Assembly (NCBI GenBank): GCA_020354025.1
Contig: CP070638.1
Span: forward strand, 1,436,849-1,500,848
Reading direction: 5' to 3'
DNA: 64,000 nt
Origin: Fidelibacterota bacterium
GTDB lineage: Bacteria > Fidelibacterota > Marinisomatia > SCGC-AAA003-L08 > TS1B11
This document shows positions 53,296 to 62,242 of the stretch, piece after piece; the first letter of the stretch is position 1; every line of letters starts with the position of its first letter. The notes below the pieces were generated by a model. That model saw only the letters and a program-made list of their open reading frames with translations, had not been told where the DNA came from and ran no database searches. The position numbers and the translations under genes were made by a program.

Positions 53296-54732
53296 TCATT
53301 CAGCAGTCTCTAGTACCGGCCAGAATTCTGAATCAGTGCGCGCCGTTATAAGATATGTTTCGATCCTTGCCACGACATCCGGATGCTGCCCGGCTATATC
53401 ATTATCTTCACTGATATCGTTTTTCAGGTCATATAGTTCCAGCTCGCCTTTCGTGCCGGATCGGATACCTTTCCAGTCGCCCATGCGCACGGCCTGTTTG
53501 GACTTGAACTCCCAATATAGGAACTCGTGTTCTTTCTGTTCGCCGCCTAGCAGTACTGGCAGATAGGATAGACCATCGATTCCCTCGGGAGGTCTCACCC
53601 CCGCGATCTCACACGCCGTCGGCATAAAATCCCAGAAAGCCGAAGCGTGATCACTCTCCTGGCCTGGCTTGATCTTGCCCGGCCAGCGGGTTATCAGCGG
53701 CACGCGAATGCCGCCTTCGTACAGGTCGCGCTTGATGCCCCTCAACCGGCCATTGCTGTCATTGAATTCCGGGTTGTTGCCACCCTCGCGATGCGGGCCG
53801 TTGTCACTGGTGAATATCACCAGTGTCTCTTCGTCCAGCCCCAGCTCCCTGATTTTGGCCAGCAGCCTCCCGATATCGCGGTCCATGCGGGTAATCATGG
53901 CGGCATGGCCTTTCTGCGGCTCAGGCCAATCCTCGCTCGTGTAGGGCTCACTGGAAGGTACTTCCATGCCCTTCTGGCCGCCTTCATTATTGGCATGTGG
54001 AATGGTGAGGGCCAGGTACAGGAAAAAAGGATTATCGCGGTTGCGCTCAACGAACTCCAGGGCTTCCCGGGCCAGCAGGTCGTGGGAATACTGGGCCCGC
54101 TCGACGGCGAAGCCCGCTCCATCGGGGCGTCGGGGCTCGGGCACCCGGTTACCTTCCAGGGGAATCCGCTCCTCGTCTCGGAACAGGAATTCGGGATAGT
54201 AATTGTGGGCGTGTCGCTGGCCCAGGTAGCCAAAGAAGTAGTCGAATCCCTGCCGGTTGGGGATACCCGTTGAGCCCGGCCCGCCGAGGCCCCACTTACC
54301 GATCAGGGCTGTGGCATAGCCGGCTTCTTTCATGAGTCTGGCAACGGTTGCGGTACCAGCCGGTAGGGGGTGCTGCCCCATCGGTCTGACCTCCCGGTTG
54401 CCCCGGATGAGGGCGTGTCCTATATGTCGGCCGGTCATAAGCGCACAGCGCGACGGTGCGCACACCGTGCTGCCGGCGTAGTGGTCGGTAAACCGGACGC
54501 CTTCAGCGGCCATTCGGTCCAGGTTCGGCGTCCTGATACGCTTCTGACCGTAGCAACCCAGATCACCATAGCCCAGGTCGTCGGCCAGGATGAAGATGAT
54601 GTTGGGCTTCCTGGCGGTACCCCTCCCGCCGAGTCCCTCCAGGACGCTCGCACAGTCCGGTAGCGCCAGTGCCGCTGCACCCAGGCCAATTGCTTTCAGA
54701 AAATCGCGGCGTGTGGTACCACTTGAACTCAT
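53296..54732 (-). CDS. Tat-exported S1 sulfatase
   Basis: This 478-residue alkaline-phosphatase-fold sulfatase has a Tat signal (TTRRDFLKAIG). FILADDLGYGD (47-57) binds the metal. CAPSR (Cys91-Arg95) is the site where Cys becomes formylglycine, and TGRHIGH follows. TSDNGPHREGG near the C-terminal half supplies the second Asp-Asn metal pair. The last part (EYDLKND-like ELYDLKNDISEDNDIAGQ) is the usual C-terminal subdomain. It hydrolyses sulfate esters, probably on a sugar. GAGAGGAAA precedes the ATG. It is last of a sulfatase block; the maturation enzyme is not in the window. Confidence 0.9.
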   Translation of the reverse strand: MSSSGTTRRDFLKAIGLGAAALALPDCASVLEGLGGRGTARKPNIIFILADDLGYGDLGCYGQKRIRTPNLDRMAAEGVRFTDHYAGSTVCAPSRCALMTGRHIGHALIRGNREVRPMGQHPLPAGTATVARLMKEAGYATALIGKWGLGGPGSTGIPNRQGFDYFFGYLGQRHAHNYYPEFLFRDEERIPLEGNRVPEPRRPDGAGFAVERAQYSHDLLAREALEFVERNRDNPFFLYLALTIPHANNEGGQKGMEVPSSEPYTSEDWPEPQKGHAAMITRMDRDIGRLLAKIRELGLDEETLVIFTSDNGPHREGGNNPEFNDSNGRLRGIKRDLYEGGIRVPLITRWPGKIKPGQESDHASAFWDFMPTACEIAGVRPPEGIDGLSYLPVLLGGEQKEHEFLYWEFKSKQAVRMGDWKGIRSGTKGELELYDLKNDISEDNDIAGQHPDVVARIETYLITARTDSEFWPVLETAE

Positions 54733-54769
54733 ATTACTTTCCTCTCTTGATCGGAAGAAACCGAATCTG

Positions 54770-56305
54770 TCAGACTACTACCTGATCCCGGCTCTTTTCC
54801 TGCCAGCGATGAATCCTGTCGGTTAGTCGGCGGATAACATCCTGATGCCGGCCCGGATCGTACAGGTTCGTTGTCTCGCCAGGATCGCTGTTTAAATTGA
54901 ACAGTTGGCACTTGTCTGCGTCGCTTAGGCACAGCTTCCAGCCGTCGGGTGAGACCACTGCTCTGGTCCGCTCCTGGGCGACCCGGTCCATCTCTGATTG
55001 CGGCGCAAGAGTGCTCCCCGGCTTGACTCTGTGTACATTGGGATTCCACTCGATAAACACGTGGTCCTCAGCTACTTTCTCACCACGGATAAGGGGCACC
55101 AGGCTCTGCCCGGGAAGATCCGCGTCAGCCTCACCGGCCAGCAACTCCATCAGTGTGGGAACCATGTCAATATGGCTGACTGGGGCCTTTATTATCCGGT
55201 TGTGATCCGCCAGCTGTGGGATGCGTACCAGCCACGGAACCCGGGACGATTCTTCATACATCACCTGCTTGGTCACCATCCGGTGGCTGCCCATCATATC
55301 GCCATGATCGCTGGTGTATACCACAATGGTGCTATCCCTCAATCCCAGTTCGTCAAGGGTATTCAGGATGGCTCCCACACTGCGGTCCACCTGGGTTACC
55401 AGACCGTAGTACCTGGCGATAAGCTCCCGGTACTCCTGCTCACTTTCCCCATAATTGGCCTGGTAGTATTCTTGCAGCAGGCGGTAACGCAGGGGCTCGT
55501 TCTCTTCCAGGGGATCATTGAAATTGGCTGGTAGGTCGATTTCTGCGGGATCGTGCTCGTCGTTCAGCGGTCCGCTGTAGGGCGAATGTGGTTCGAGGAA
55601 ATTGATATATAGGATAAAGGGTTTCCGACTATGGCGCCGTAAGAAGTCGCAGGCCTGTAGCTCAAGGAATTTCGGCTTGCAGTGTTCAATGGGGAGACTC
55701 GCGGCAAATTTTCGGCTGAACTTGTCCCCAAGGTCGGGCTGGTAGCCCAGCTCAGTGAGAAAATGATGATATCCGCTCCTCAAGCTGCGGTCGCGTTCCG
55801 GGCGGTAGTGGCTGATATACAAATCCTCTATGCTCACCCACTCATGGAATCCGTGCTGGAGAAATATCTCGTCGCCCAGGTGCCACTTGCCCATGTAGGC
55901 GGTCCGGTATGCTGGATCGTTGAGTAGTTCGGGGAAGCAGGGCGTGTCCTCGGGCAGGGGGATATTATTGGCGGTGCAGCCGGTTGTGTGGGGCCAGAGT
56001 CCGGTCACGACCGACGAGCGGGACGGGGTGCATACCGGCTGGGTCACGTAGGCTTTCTGGAAAACAATACTTTCAGCGGCCAGCCGGTTCAGATTAGGCG
56101 CATGGATCTTGGTATTGCCGTAGACCTCCATGGTATCAGCCCGCTGCTGGTCGGTCCAGATGAATAGCAGGTTGGGCCTGTCCGGCCTCTGAATCTCAGG
56201 CCGCAAACGTGGAGCGATGGCCGCACATCCAAAGGTGCTCAATCCAGCCGCTGCAGTGGCGGCGGTCTTGATAAACTGGCGGCGTGTGTAATCGGATGTG
56301 CCCAT
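54770..56305 (-). CDS. Tat-exported S1 sulfatase
   Basis: This 511-residue sulfatase has Tat signal YTRRQFIKTAAT and a possible lipobox-like Cys27 (STFGC). FIWTDQQRADTM (48-59) binds metal and CTPSR (Cys92-Arg96) is the formylglycine site, followed by TGLWPHTTGC. VVYTSDHGDMMGSHRM is the second metal motif of the choline-sulfatase/heparan-type branch. It ends with ELNSDPGET-like FNLNSDPGETTNLYD. AAGGAGAG precedes the ATG. It lies 37 bases from the next sulfatase gene, so they are co-transcribed. Substrate unknown. Confidence 0.9.
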   Translation of the reverse strand: MGTSDYTRRQFIKTAATAAAGLSTFGCAAIAPRLRPEIQRPDRPNLLFIWTDQQRADTMEVYGNTKIHAPNLNRLAAESIVFQKAYVTQPVCTPSRSSVVTGLWPHTTGCTANNIPLPEDTPCFPELLNDPAYRTAYMGKWHLGDEIFLQHGFHEWVSIEDLYISHYRPERDRSLRSGYHHFLTELGYQPDLGDKFSRKFAASLPIEHCKPKFLELQACDFLRRHSRKPFILYINFLEPHSPYSGPLNDEHDPAEIDLPANFNDPLEENEPLRYRLLQEYYQANYGESEQEYRELIARYYGLVTQVDRSVGAILNTLDELGLRDSTIVVYTSDHGDMMGSHRMVTKQVMYEESSRVPWLVRIPQLADHNRIIKAPVSHIDMVPTLMELLAGEADADLPGQSLVPLIRGEKVAEDHVFIEWNPNVHRVKPGSTLAPQSEMDRVAQERTRAVVSPDGWKLCLSDADKCQLFNLNSDPGETTNLYDPGRHQDVIRRLTDRIHRWQEKSRDQVVV

Positions 56306-56512
56306 CTCACTCTCCTTATAATTGTCTCATGGGAACGACAATAAGGTACTGCAGCTTAATGGCTAGACCTCTGCTACGGTACTGCACCACCTCGCTGGAT
56401 GTGCGCTCTGAGTGCCACAGCTAGTTTGCTAAATTGCTTGAGATTACGGTCAATAGAACCAGTGGCGACAGGTCCGCAGCGAGGTAGTATACGGGTCATT
56501 TACAGAAAGACA

Positions 56513-57955
56513 TCATAGTCTACCCGCCGGGCGCACACCTGCCCCCTCCTGTCCGGTGGCCGAGTCTCCCAGGTCCTTGCGGGCTTTTTCCGCCAGGGTC
56601 TGAAGGCGCTTCACCACCTCCGGATATTGGTCAACCACATTGAACTGCTCTTCGATGTCATTTTCCATATCGTAGAGCGCTAGACCGGTCTCGCGTTGCA
56701 TATACTTGCCGGGTAGGCCATCGCGGCCGGGCTCACCTTTCAGGCTGCGATATTCGTGTGGGAAGTGCAGTTTCCACTTGCCGCTGCGAATTCCCTGGAG
56801 GTGCTGCCCCCAGTAGAAATAGTACGCCTCCTGCGGTGAGGTCGCGCCAGGCTGGCCGGAGATCAGCGGCCAGATATCCTTCCCGTCGATCTTGTGCTGC
56901 GGTAGCTCGGCACCAACCAGGCCGGCGATAGTCGGCAGAATATCGATGGTCATTGCCGGTTCGCGGCAGACCCTGTCGGCGGGGATCTTCCCCGGCCAGC
57001 GCATGATGGTCGGCTCCCGCACGCCGCCGTCCCAGGTCGTGCCCTTGCCTTCCCGCAGGGGCAGAGCCGAACCGGCATGGTTGCCGTATGATAGCCACGG
57101 CCCGTTGTCCGAGGTGTAGATCACCAGCGTGTTCTCATCCAGGCCGTGCCTCTTCAAGGCCTTGAGGATCTGTCCGACAGACCAGTCTATCTCCATGATC
57201 ACGTCACCGTACAGGCCTTGCTCCGATTTGCCCTTGAACTTGTCCGATACATATATCGGAACGTGTGGCATGCTGTGAGGCACGTACAGGAGAAACGGCC
57301 GGTCCTGGTGCTGCTCGATGAACTCGACCGCCCGCTCCGTGTACCAGGTGGTCAGCATGGACTGGTCCGGGTTGTGGGCGATGGCCTTTTCGCCCTCAAT
57401 CAGCGGCAGCGGCGGGTAGCGGCCGGCGCGCGCGGTAGGATGTTTAGGCCACATGTCGTTGGAATAGGGCAGGCCGAAGTAGTCGTCGAAACCATGGCGG
57501 GTGGGGAGGAACTGGGGGTGGTGACCCAGGTGCCACTTGCCGTAGATAGCGGTGGCGTAATCGCGCTGCTTGACCAACTCGGCGATCGTCATCTCCTCAT
57601 CGTTAATGCCGCGCTTGGCATCTGGGTGCAGCGCGCCGAGTATCCCGACCCGGTTTGGATAGCAGCCGGTGAGCAGGCCCGCCCGCGAGGCGCTGCAGAC
57701 CGGCTGGGCTACGTAAAAGTCGGTGAACTTGGTGCCCTCGGCCGCCATCCGGTCGAGATTCGGCGTCTCGAATCCCTGCGCGCCGAAAACACCTACGTCG
57801 GCGTAGCCCTGGTCATCGGTGAAGATGATGACGATGTTGGGTTGACGCTTCCGCAGACCCTTGCACGCCTGCCCGTATCCGGCCAGCGCCAGCCCAGCGG
57901 TGCCCAGGCCTACGATCTTCAGAAAATCACTGCGAGTATAATCGGGTCTGTTCAT
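56513..57955 (-). CDS. S1 sulfatase with CSASR motif and degenerate Tat signal
   Basis: This 480-residue sulfatase has [12 protein letters not shown] (44-55) and the formylglycine site CSASR (Cys87-Arg91), the C-x-A-x-R form common in arylsulfatase A-like enzymes. [19 protein letters not shown] is the second metal motif. The leader reads [11 protein letters not shown] where the sulfatase neighbours have YTRRxF; the second Arg is replaced by Ser, so Tat export may be weakened. The hydrophobic segment after it is normal. AAGGAGGCGGG precedes the ATG. The C-terminal tail [15 protein letters not shown] is short and uncommon. Confidence 0.88.
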   Translation of the reverse strand: MNRPDYTRSDFLKIVGLGTAGLALAGYGQACKGLRKRQPNIVIIFTDDQGYADVGVFGAQGFETPNLDRMAAEGTKFTDFYVAQPVCSASRAGLLTGCYPNRVGILGALHPDAKRGINDEEMTIAELVKQRDYATAIYGKWHLGHHPQFLPTRHGFDDYFGLPYSNDMWPKHPTARAGRYPPLPLIEGEKAIAHNPDQSMLTTWYTERAVEFIEQHQDRPFLLYVPHSMPHVPIYVSDKFKGKSEQGLYGDVIMEIDWSVGQILKALKRHGLDENTLVIYTSDNGPWLSYGNHAGSALPLREGKGTTWDGGVREPTIMRWPGKIPADRVCREPAMTIDILPTIAGLVGAELPQHKIDGKDIWPLISGQPGATSPQEAYYFYWGQHLQGIRSGKWKLHFPHEYRSLKGEPGRDGLPGKYMQRETGLALYDMENDIEEQFNVVDQYPEVVKRLQTLAEKARKDLGDSATGQEGAGVRPAGRL

Positions 57956-57998
57956 CTTCCCGCCTCCTTAATTAATAATGGAATATAGGACTTGTTCT

Positions 57999-59129
57999 TC
58001 AGTCTTCGGTGCTGCCGTGTTTCTTCAGAATGGACTCCACCAGATCTCGAGGGTAGCGTACGGCCCGGTAAAGCGGCATGCGCCTGCCATCTTGCTGGAG
58101 GTCGGGATTCAGGAACTCCCAGACAATCTCCCCTTCAGGTGTCACTTCGAATAGCCTCCCCGAGTCTGATTCGGCGATTAATGTGTTGCCGTTCGGTAGC
58201 CTCTGGCTGGAGCCGCGCGTCGGGGAATAGAAATCCGTTGGCGGTTCCGCCTGGTACTGCCAGAGGATTTTCCCCGTGAGCGGGTCTAGCTCGAGGATGC
58301 GCGTACGCTCCAGCGTGTTGCCGTTATCGTAGACCAGGATATTCCCATTGGGAAGCATGGTAGGCATGTGTTGCTTGTCTAGTGTGCCCGGCCCCCACGC
58401 CCAAATGACTTTGCCGCTTGTCCGGTCTATCACGCCGATCGTGTCAATATTCCGGCAGCTGAAAAGGATATTGCCCGCTCTGAACCGGGCATCCCGTCTG
58501 GCCGCCGGTCCATCTGGTAGCGACTCGACGGTGTTCATGTGCCCCCAGTCCTGATTGGCCAGCGGGAATTCTAGCGGCACCAGCGCTGCTATCTCCTGGA
58601 CGTGCCGGTCGGCGTGCCATTCCCAGACTACCTTGCCCCCGGGAGTCAGCTCCACGATATAGTCGCTCTTGAGCTCCCCGGGCCGCAGCGCTTCATTAAC
58701 CACGTACTCACGACACACCACCAGTGTGTTGCCGTTAGCTAGGCGGTCGAAGTCATGGTGGGCCGTAACCTCGGCCTTCCAGACCAGCTGGCTGTCCCAG
58801 TCCAGCTCCAGGATCATAATATCCTTAATGATGGCGACAAGGTGGCCGTCGGGGAGCATTTCGGCATAGTGCCAGGTCTGGCCCTGGGGATACGACCAGC
58901 GCTGAACTTCACGTCCATCTATGTCGATCAGGTGGGCGACTTCGGTCTGCCGGCTGGAGTAGAGCCGGTAGCCCTTGTCGCATTTATTCCGCTTTAAAAC
59001 CGTTACACCGGCGGCCTTCCCCCCGACCTGTGCAGCCCGTAAAAATACTCGACTCACGGAAATCGCCGAAACGGCCACCAGGCCTACGGCTTTTAGAAAG
59101 TCGCGCCGGGTATAGTCGGTTCTATCCAT
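57999..59129 (-). CDS. Tat-exported arylsulfotransferase-like beta-propeller
   Basis: This protein of about 376 residues has Tat signal YTRRDFLKAVG; the ATG at 59129 follows GAGG by 6 bases and a GTG 12 bases earlier is in frame. The body repeats propeller blades (LLIDIDGREVQRW-like, ILELDWDSQLVWKAE, VELTPGGKVVWEWH, LELDPLTGKILWQY, FEVTPEGEIVWEF), as in arylsulfotransferase (ASST)-type proteins. The His in AHHDFDRL, WGHMNTVE and KQHMPTML are at positions expected for the sulfate-binding centre. ASST enzymes move sulfate between phenols. Here, inside a sulfatase block, it may transfer or only bind; unproven. Confidence 0.75.
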   Translation of the reverse strand: MDRTDYTRRDFLKAVGLVAVSAISVSRVFLRAAQVGGKAAGVTVLKRNKCDKGYRLYSSRQTEVAHLIDIDGREVQRWSYPQGQTWHYAEMLPDGHLVAIIKDIMILELDWDSQLVWKAEVTAHHDFDRLANGNTLVVCREYVVNEALRPGELKSDYIVELTPGGKVVWEWHADRHVQEIAALVPLEFPLANQDWGHMNTVESLPDGPAARRDARFRAGNILFSCRNIDTIGVIDRTSGKVIWAWGPGTLDKQHMPTMLPNGNILVYDNGNTLERTRILELDPLTGKILWQYQAEPPTDFYSPTRGSSQRLPNGNTLIAESDSGRLFEVTPEGEIVWEFLNPDLQQDGRRMPLYRAVRYPRDLVESILKKHGSTED

Positions 59130-59218
59130 ATTTATCCTCACAATTTGAGTACTTTCCAGTCGAATAGCTCCCGAGTATCACCATCACATATGCTTTTTTT
59201 CTTTGGATCCTTTGTCCG

Positions 59219-60703
59219 CTACCTGGGTGGCATATCTCCTTCGAGATGTTCCTCGAGGAGGTTCTTCGCCAAATCATCCGAGTCGCCGTATTGTTCCTGC
59301 AGACGCTCCAGCTCCACCTTCAGGTTTTGCAAGACATCAGTGTAGGCGGGATCGTCATAGACGTTGTTCAGCTCGTGCGGGTCCTCCTGCAGGTCGTACA
59401 GCTCCCAGGCGTCGATGTCGTAGTAGAAATGGATCAGCTTATAGCGCCGGGTTCGCACGCCGTAGTGCCGCTTTACCATGTGCCAGCCCGGATATTCGTA
59501 GTAGTGGTAGTACATCGACGTGCGCCAGTCTTTGGGCGTGTCACCGAGCAGTACCCGGCGGAAGGAGCGGCCCTGCATATCGGTGGGTGCGGCGCTGTCG
59601 GCGAGGTCCAGGAACGTCGGGCCGAAGTCCAGGTTCAGGACCATGTCGTCGTTGACCGAGCCAGCCTTGATCTTCTTTGGATACCGCACCAGCAATGGCA
59701 TGCGAAGCGACTCCTCGTACATGAAGCGCTTGTCGAACCAGCCGTGGTCACCCAGGTAGAAGCCCTGGTCGGAGGTATAGATCACCACCGTGCTTTCCGC
59801 CAGCCCGGACTCGTCGAGGTAGTCCAGCAGCCGCCCCACGTTGTCGTCCACTGACTGGACGCACCGCAGGTAGTCCTCCATGTAGCGCTGGTATTTCCAC
59901 CTCTTGAGCTCCCGGCCGGACAGCCCCTCAGGCGGTTCCTCTTTTACGTCACTGGGAACAAGGTGCCGTTCAATGGTCATCTCCTGCTCGCGGGCGGCGG
60001 CGCTGCGCGTGCCGTAGTCGTCATCGAAAGTCTCCGGGAGCGGGATGTCGTCCTCGTAGAGGTCCATGTAGCGCTCGGCCGGTTGCCAGTTGCGATGGGG
60101 GGCCTTGTGGTGGTACATCAGGCAGAACGGCTTATCTCCCTCGCGCCGCTTGAGCCACGTCAAGCAGTGATCGGTGATGATATCGCTCACGTAGCCCTCA
60201 TACGTCTTGCGCTCGCCCATCTCGATCATCACCGGGTTATGGTACAGTCCCTGGCCCGGCAGTACGTTCCAGTAGTCGAAGCCGGTGGGTTCGCTCTTGA
60301 GGTGCCACTTACCGATCATGGCAGTCTCATACCCGGCCTGCTGCAGCAGCTTAGGGAAGGTCTGCTGGGTGCCGTCGAACTCCAGCTTGTTGTCGGTGAC
60401 ACCGTTGAGGTGGCTGTATTTGCCGGTGAGGATCACCGCCCGGCTCGGTGCGCAGATGGAATTGGTACAGAAACAGTTGTTGAAGCGCATGCCCTCCATG
60501 GCGATCCGGTCGAGATTAGGGGTCTCATTGATCCTGCTGCCGTAGCAGCTCAGAGCGTGCGAGGCGTGGTCGTCGGTCATTATGAAAATGATGTTTGGCC
60601 TGGCTTCGGCCTGGCCACGGGAGCCGACCAGCCCCGGCAGGGCCAGCCCGGCGGCCCCCAGACCCATGGCTTTCAGAAAATCGCGACGGTCCAGCTTCTG
60701 CAT
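59219..60703 (-). CDS. Tat-exported S1 sulfatase
   Basis: This protein of about 494 residues starts [14 protein letters not shown] (Tat); AGGAGG lies 6 bases before the ATG at 60703, and an upstream in-frame start 48 bases earlier would lie before that site. [15 protein letters not shown] (38-52) and the formylglycine site CAPSR (Cys84-Arg88), then [10 protein letters not shown], are intact. [19 protein letters not shown] is the second metal motif. This pattern is like sulfatases of the S1_8/S1_11-type group active on glycosaminoglycans, but I cannot assign a subfamily. The gene ends DMPPR. Confidence 0.9.
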   Translation of the reverse strand: MQKLDRRDFLKAMGLGAAGLALPGLVGSRGQAEARPNIIFIMTDDHASHALSCYGSRINETPNLDRIAMEGMRFNNCFCTNSICAPSRAVILTGKYSHLNGVTDNKLEFDGTQQTFPKLLQQAGYETAMIGKWHLKSEPTGFDYWNVLPGQGLYHNPVMIEMGERKTYEGYVSDIITDHCLTWLKRREGDKPFCLMYHHKAPHRNWQPAERYMDLYEDDIPLPETFDDDYGTRSAAAREQEMTIERHLVPSDVKEEPPEGLSGRELKRWKYQRYMEDYLRCVQSVDDNVGRLLDYLDESGLAESTVVIYTSDQGFYLGDHGWFDKRFMYEESLRMPLLVRYPKKIKAGSVNDDMVLNLDFGPTFLDLADSAAPTDMQGRSFRRVLLGDTPKDWRTSMYYHYYEYPGWHMVKRHYGVRTRRYKLIHFYYDIDAWELYDLQEDPHELNNVYDDPAYTDVLQNLKVELERLQEQYGDSDDLAKNLLEEHLEGDMPPR

Positions 60704-60904
60704 CTCTGTCCTCCTGTTGTTATCTGATGAAAGCCCTCTTCTGCATGACACCCTATCCCAGCGAGCTCTGAATGTCAGTGGCTGGTGTTATGCTATCCAG
60801 TAATATCTTATCTATTATTCAGGTTATAGGCTGATGGAAATACCCAGCTTAACCGTCCCGTAGATTTCTTGAACGTCATAACTTGACGTTGACGGCATCA
60901 TCGT

Positions 60905-62113
60905 TCAGGTCCAGGGCGGGAGAAGAGTACTTGCCAAGCTCATCGTCAGCGATCTCTGCGCCCATTGTGCGTTCAGGTGAAGCCCAAAGGGGCCGTATAT
61001 CAGGCCTGCGCCCAGGCTGTATCTGTCGGAATATCGCTGCCGGTCATCTTTTGAAATGCTTACGAGCCCATTATCGCCGAATGAAGGGAATTCCGGCATC
61101 CAGCTCGTGAAGTATCCGAAATAGACCGGTAGATGGACCTTATTGAGATTCAGTGTATATTCAATCCCGCCGGAAAGTCCGGTTGAGCTGCCATACTCTT
61201 CGCTTAATGTATCCCCTCCTGTTCTATACTGATCAATAAAACCATGCCGATAACTATAACCTAACCCAAGCGTCAGGCTGGATATGGGATTGTATGCAAC
61301 TCCGCCCTTAAAGCCTCCGTTGAATTTCAGGCTCTGCTCATATGCGATATCATCCGTAAAATAGTATCCTTCCGGCACGCCTTCCCCGGTCACCAACTCT
61401 TGCGGGAAATAGATGACCGCGCCCAGGGATAGTCGGCCAGCCTGCCCCATCACGCCTGCATGCCAGCCGCTCCCATTATAATCGGTAGTCTGACGGTTGA
61501 TGGTGTGGAAAAGATCTCCCAAAGCTTCAATGGTGCTCCATTTCATCTCACCAAACCACTTGGTCCAGCCGATTCCCAGGCTCAGGCTGTGAAGCAGCTC
61601 AACACCAATCCCGACCGAAGCCGATCCTATTTGACCCTCCCTCTCATTCGTCAATTCAATAAGTTCCTTTACCGGAGGTATATAGGTTTCATCATTGTAT
61701 TCAGGTGATGGTCTGTTGTTGTATGCGACGGCCACTACCCACCGCCGCCAGAATAGCTCTAGTGGCAGGGAAACCGCGGCGTTACCTGGTACCAGGCTGC
61801 CGCTCCAGGTGTGGGATGAAGCCTGCTCGGACTCTATCTCGGCAAAATCGAGTTTGCTCTCAGCATGACTCATGCTTAGAAAGAAAGTGGCCTTGTCAAT
61901 ATATGCCAGACCGGCCGGATTGCCCAATATTTGCGGTACTTCATCCGGCAGCGCGACGGTCACTCCACCCATCCGGCGGCTAAGCATATCCTGGCCTTCG
62001 TAAGGCGGAACAACATAGTAGTGAGCACCGATCTGCCCCCGGATGCATTCAATACTCAGTATGAAGATCAAGAGCAGATATATGATGGAATTGCCCCGGA
62101 TTATGGTTCTCAC
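60905..62113 (-). CDS. FadL/PorV-like outer-membrane protein
   Basis: This 402-residue protein has a Sec signal (about 1-26, to RGQ) and then many amphipathic beta-strands rich in Gly and aromatic residues. SRRMGGVTVALPDEVPQILGNPAGLAY (about 45-71 in two parts) is typical of OmpP1/FadL and PorV-like barrels, where an N-terminal NPAGLA motif lies near the hatch. Strands such as YNPISSLTLGLGYSYRHG and FGLHLNAQWA support a 14-strand-type barrel. A GTG start follows AAGGAGA at about 9 bases. It is the only outer-membrane channel candidate among the sulfatase genes and could admit hydrophobic or oligomeric substrates. Confidence 0.75.
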   Translation of the reverse strand: MRTIIRGNSIIYLLLIFILSIECIRGQIGAHYYVVPPYEGQDMLSRRMGGVTVALPDEVPQILGNPAGLAYIDKATFFLSMSHAESKLDFAEIESEQASSHTWSGSLVPGNAAVSLPLELFWRRWVVAVAYNNRPSPEYNDETYIPPVKELIELTNEREGQIGSASVGIGVELLHSLSLGIGWTKWFGEMKWSTIEALGDLFHTINRQTTDYNGSGWHAGVMGQAGRLSLGAVIYFPQELVTGEGVPEGYYFTDDIAYEQSLKFNGGFKGGVAYNPISSLTLGLGYSYRHGFIDQYRTGGDTLSEEYGSSTGLSGGIEYTLNLNKVHLPVYFGYFTSWMPEFPSFGDNGLVSISKDDRQRYSDRYSLGAGLIYGPFGLHLNAQWAQRSLTMSLASTLLPPWT

Positions 62114-62242
62114 CCCATCATCTCTCCTTCATTTTATTCCGGACCATTGGAAGCTAGGGTAGATTATTGGATACTACCATGTTTTCTTTCTACTGCTCCG
62201 GCCAGTAGACCAGACCGTTATCGTCCAATCAAGGGTAGGAGG

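Noticed and set aside
57146..57988. + strand open frame of 280 codons opposite a sulfatase
   Set aside because: It overlaps the entire first half of a gene with intact catalytic motifs on the other strand and has no recognisable features.
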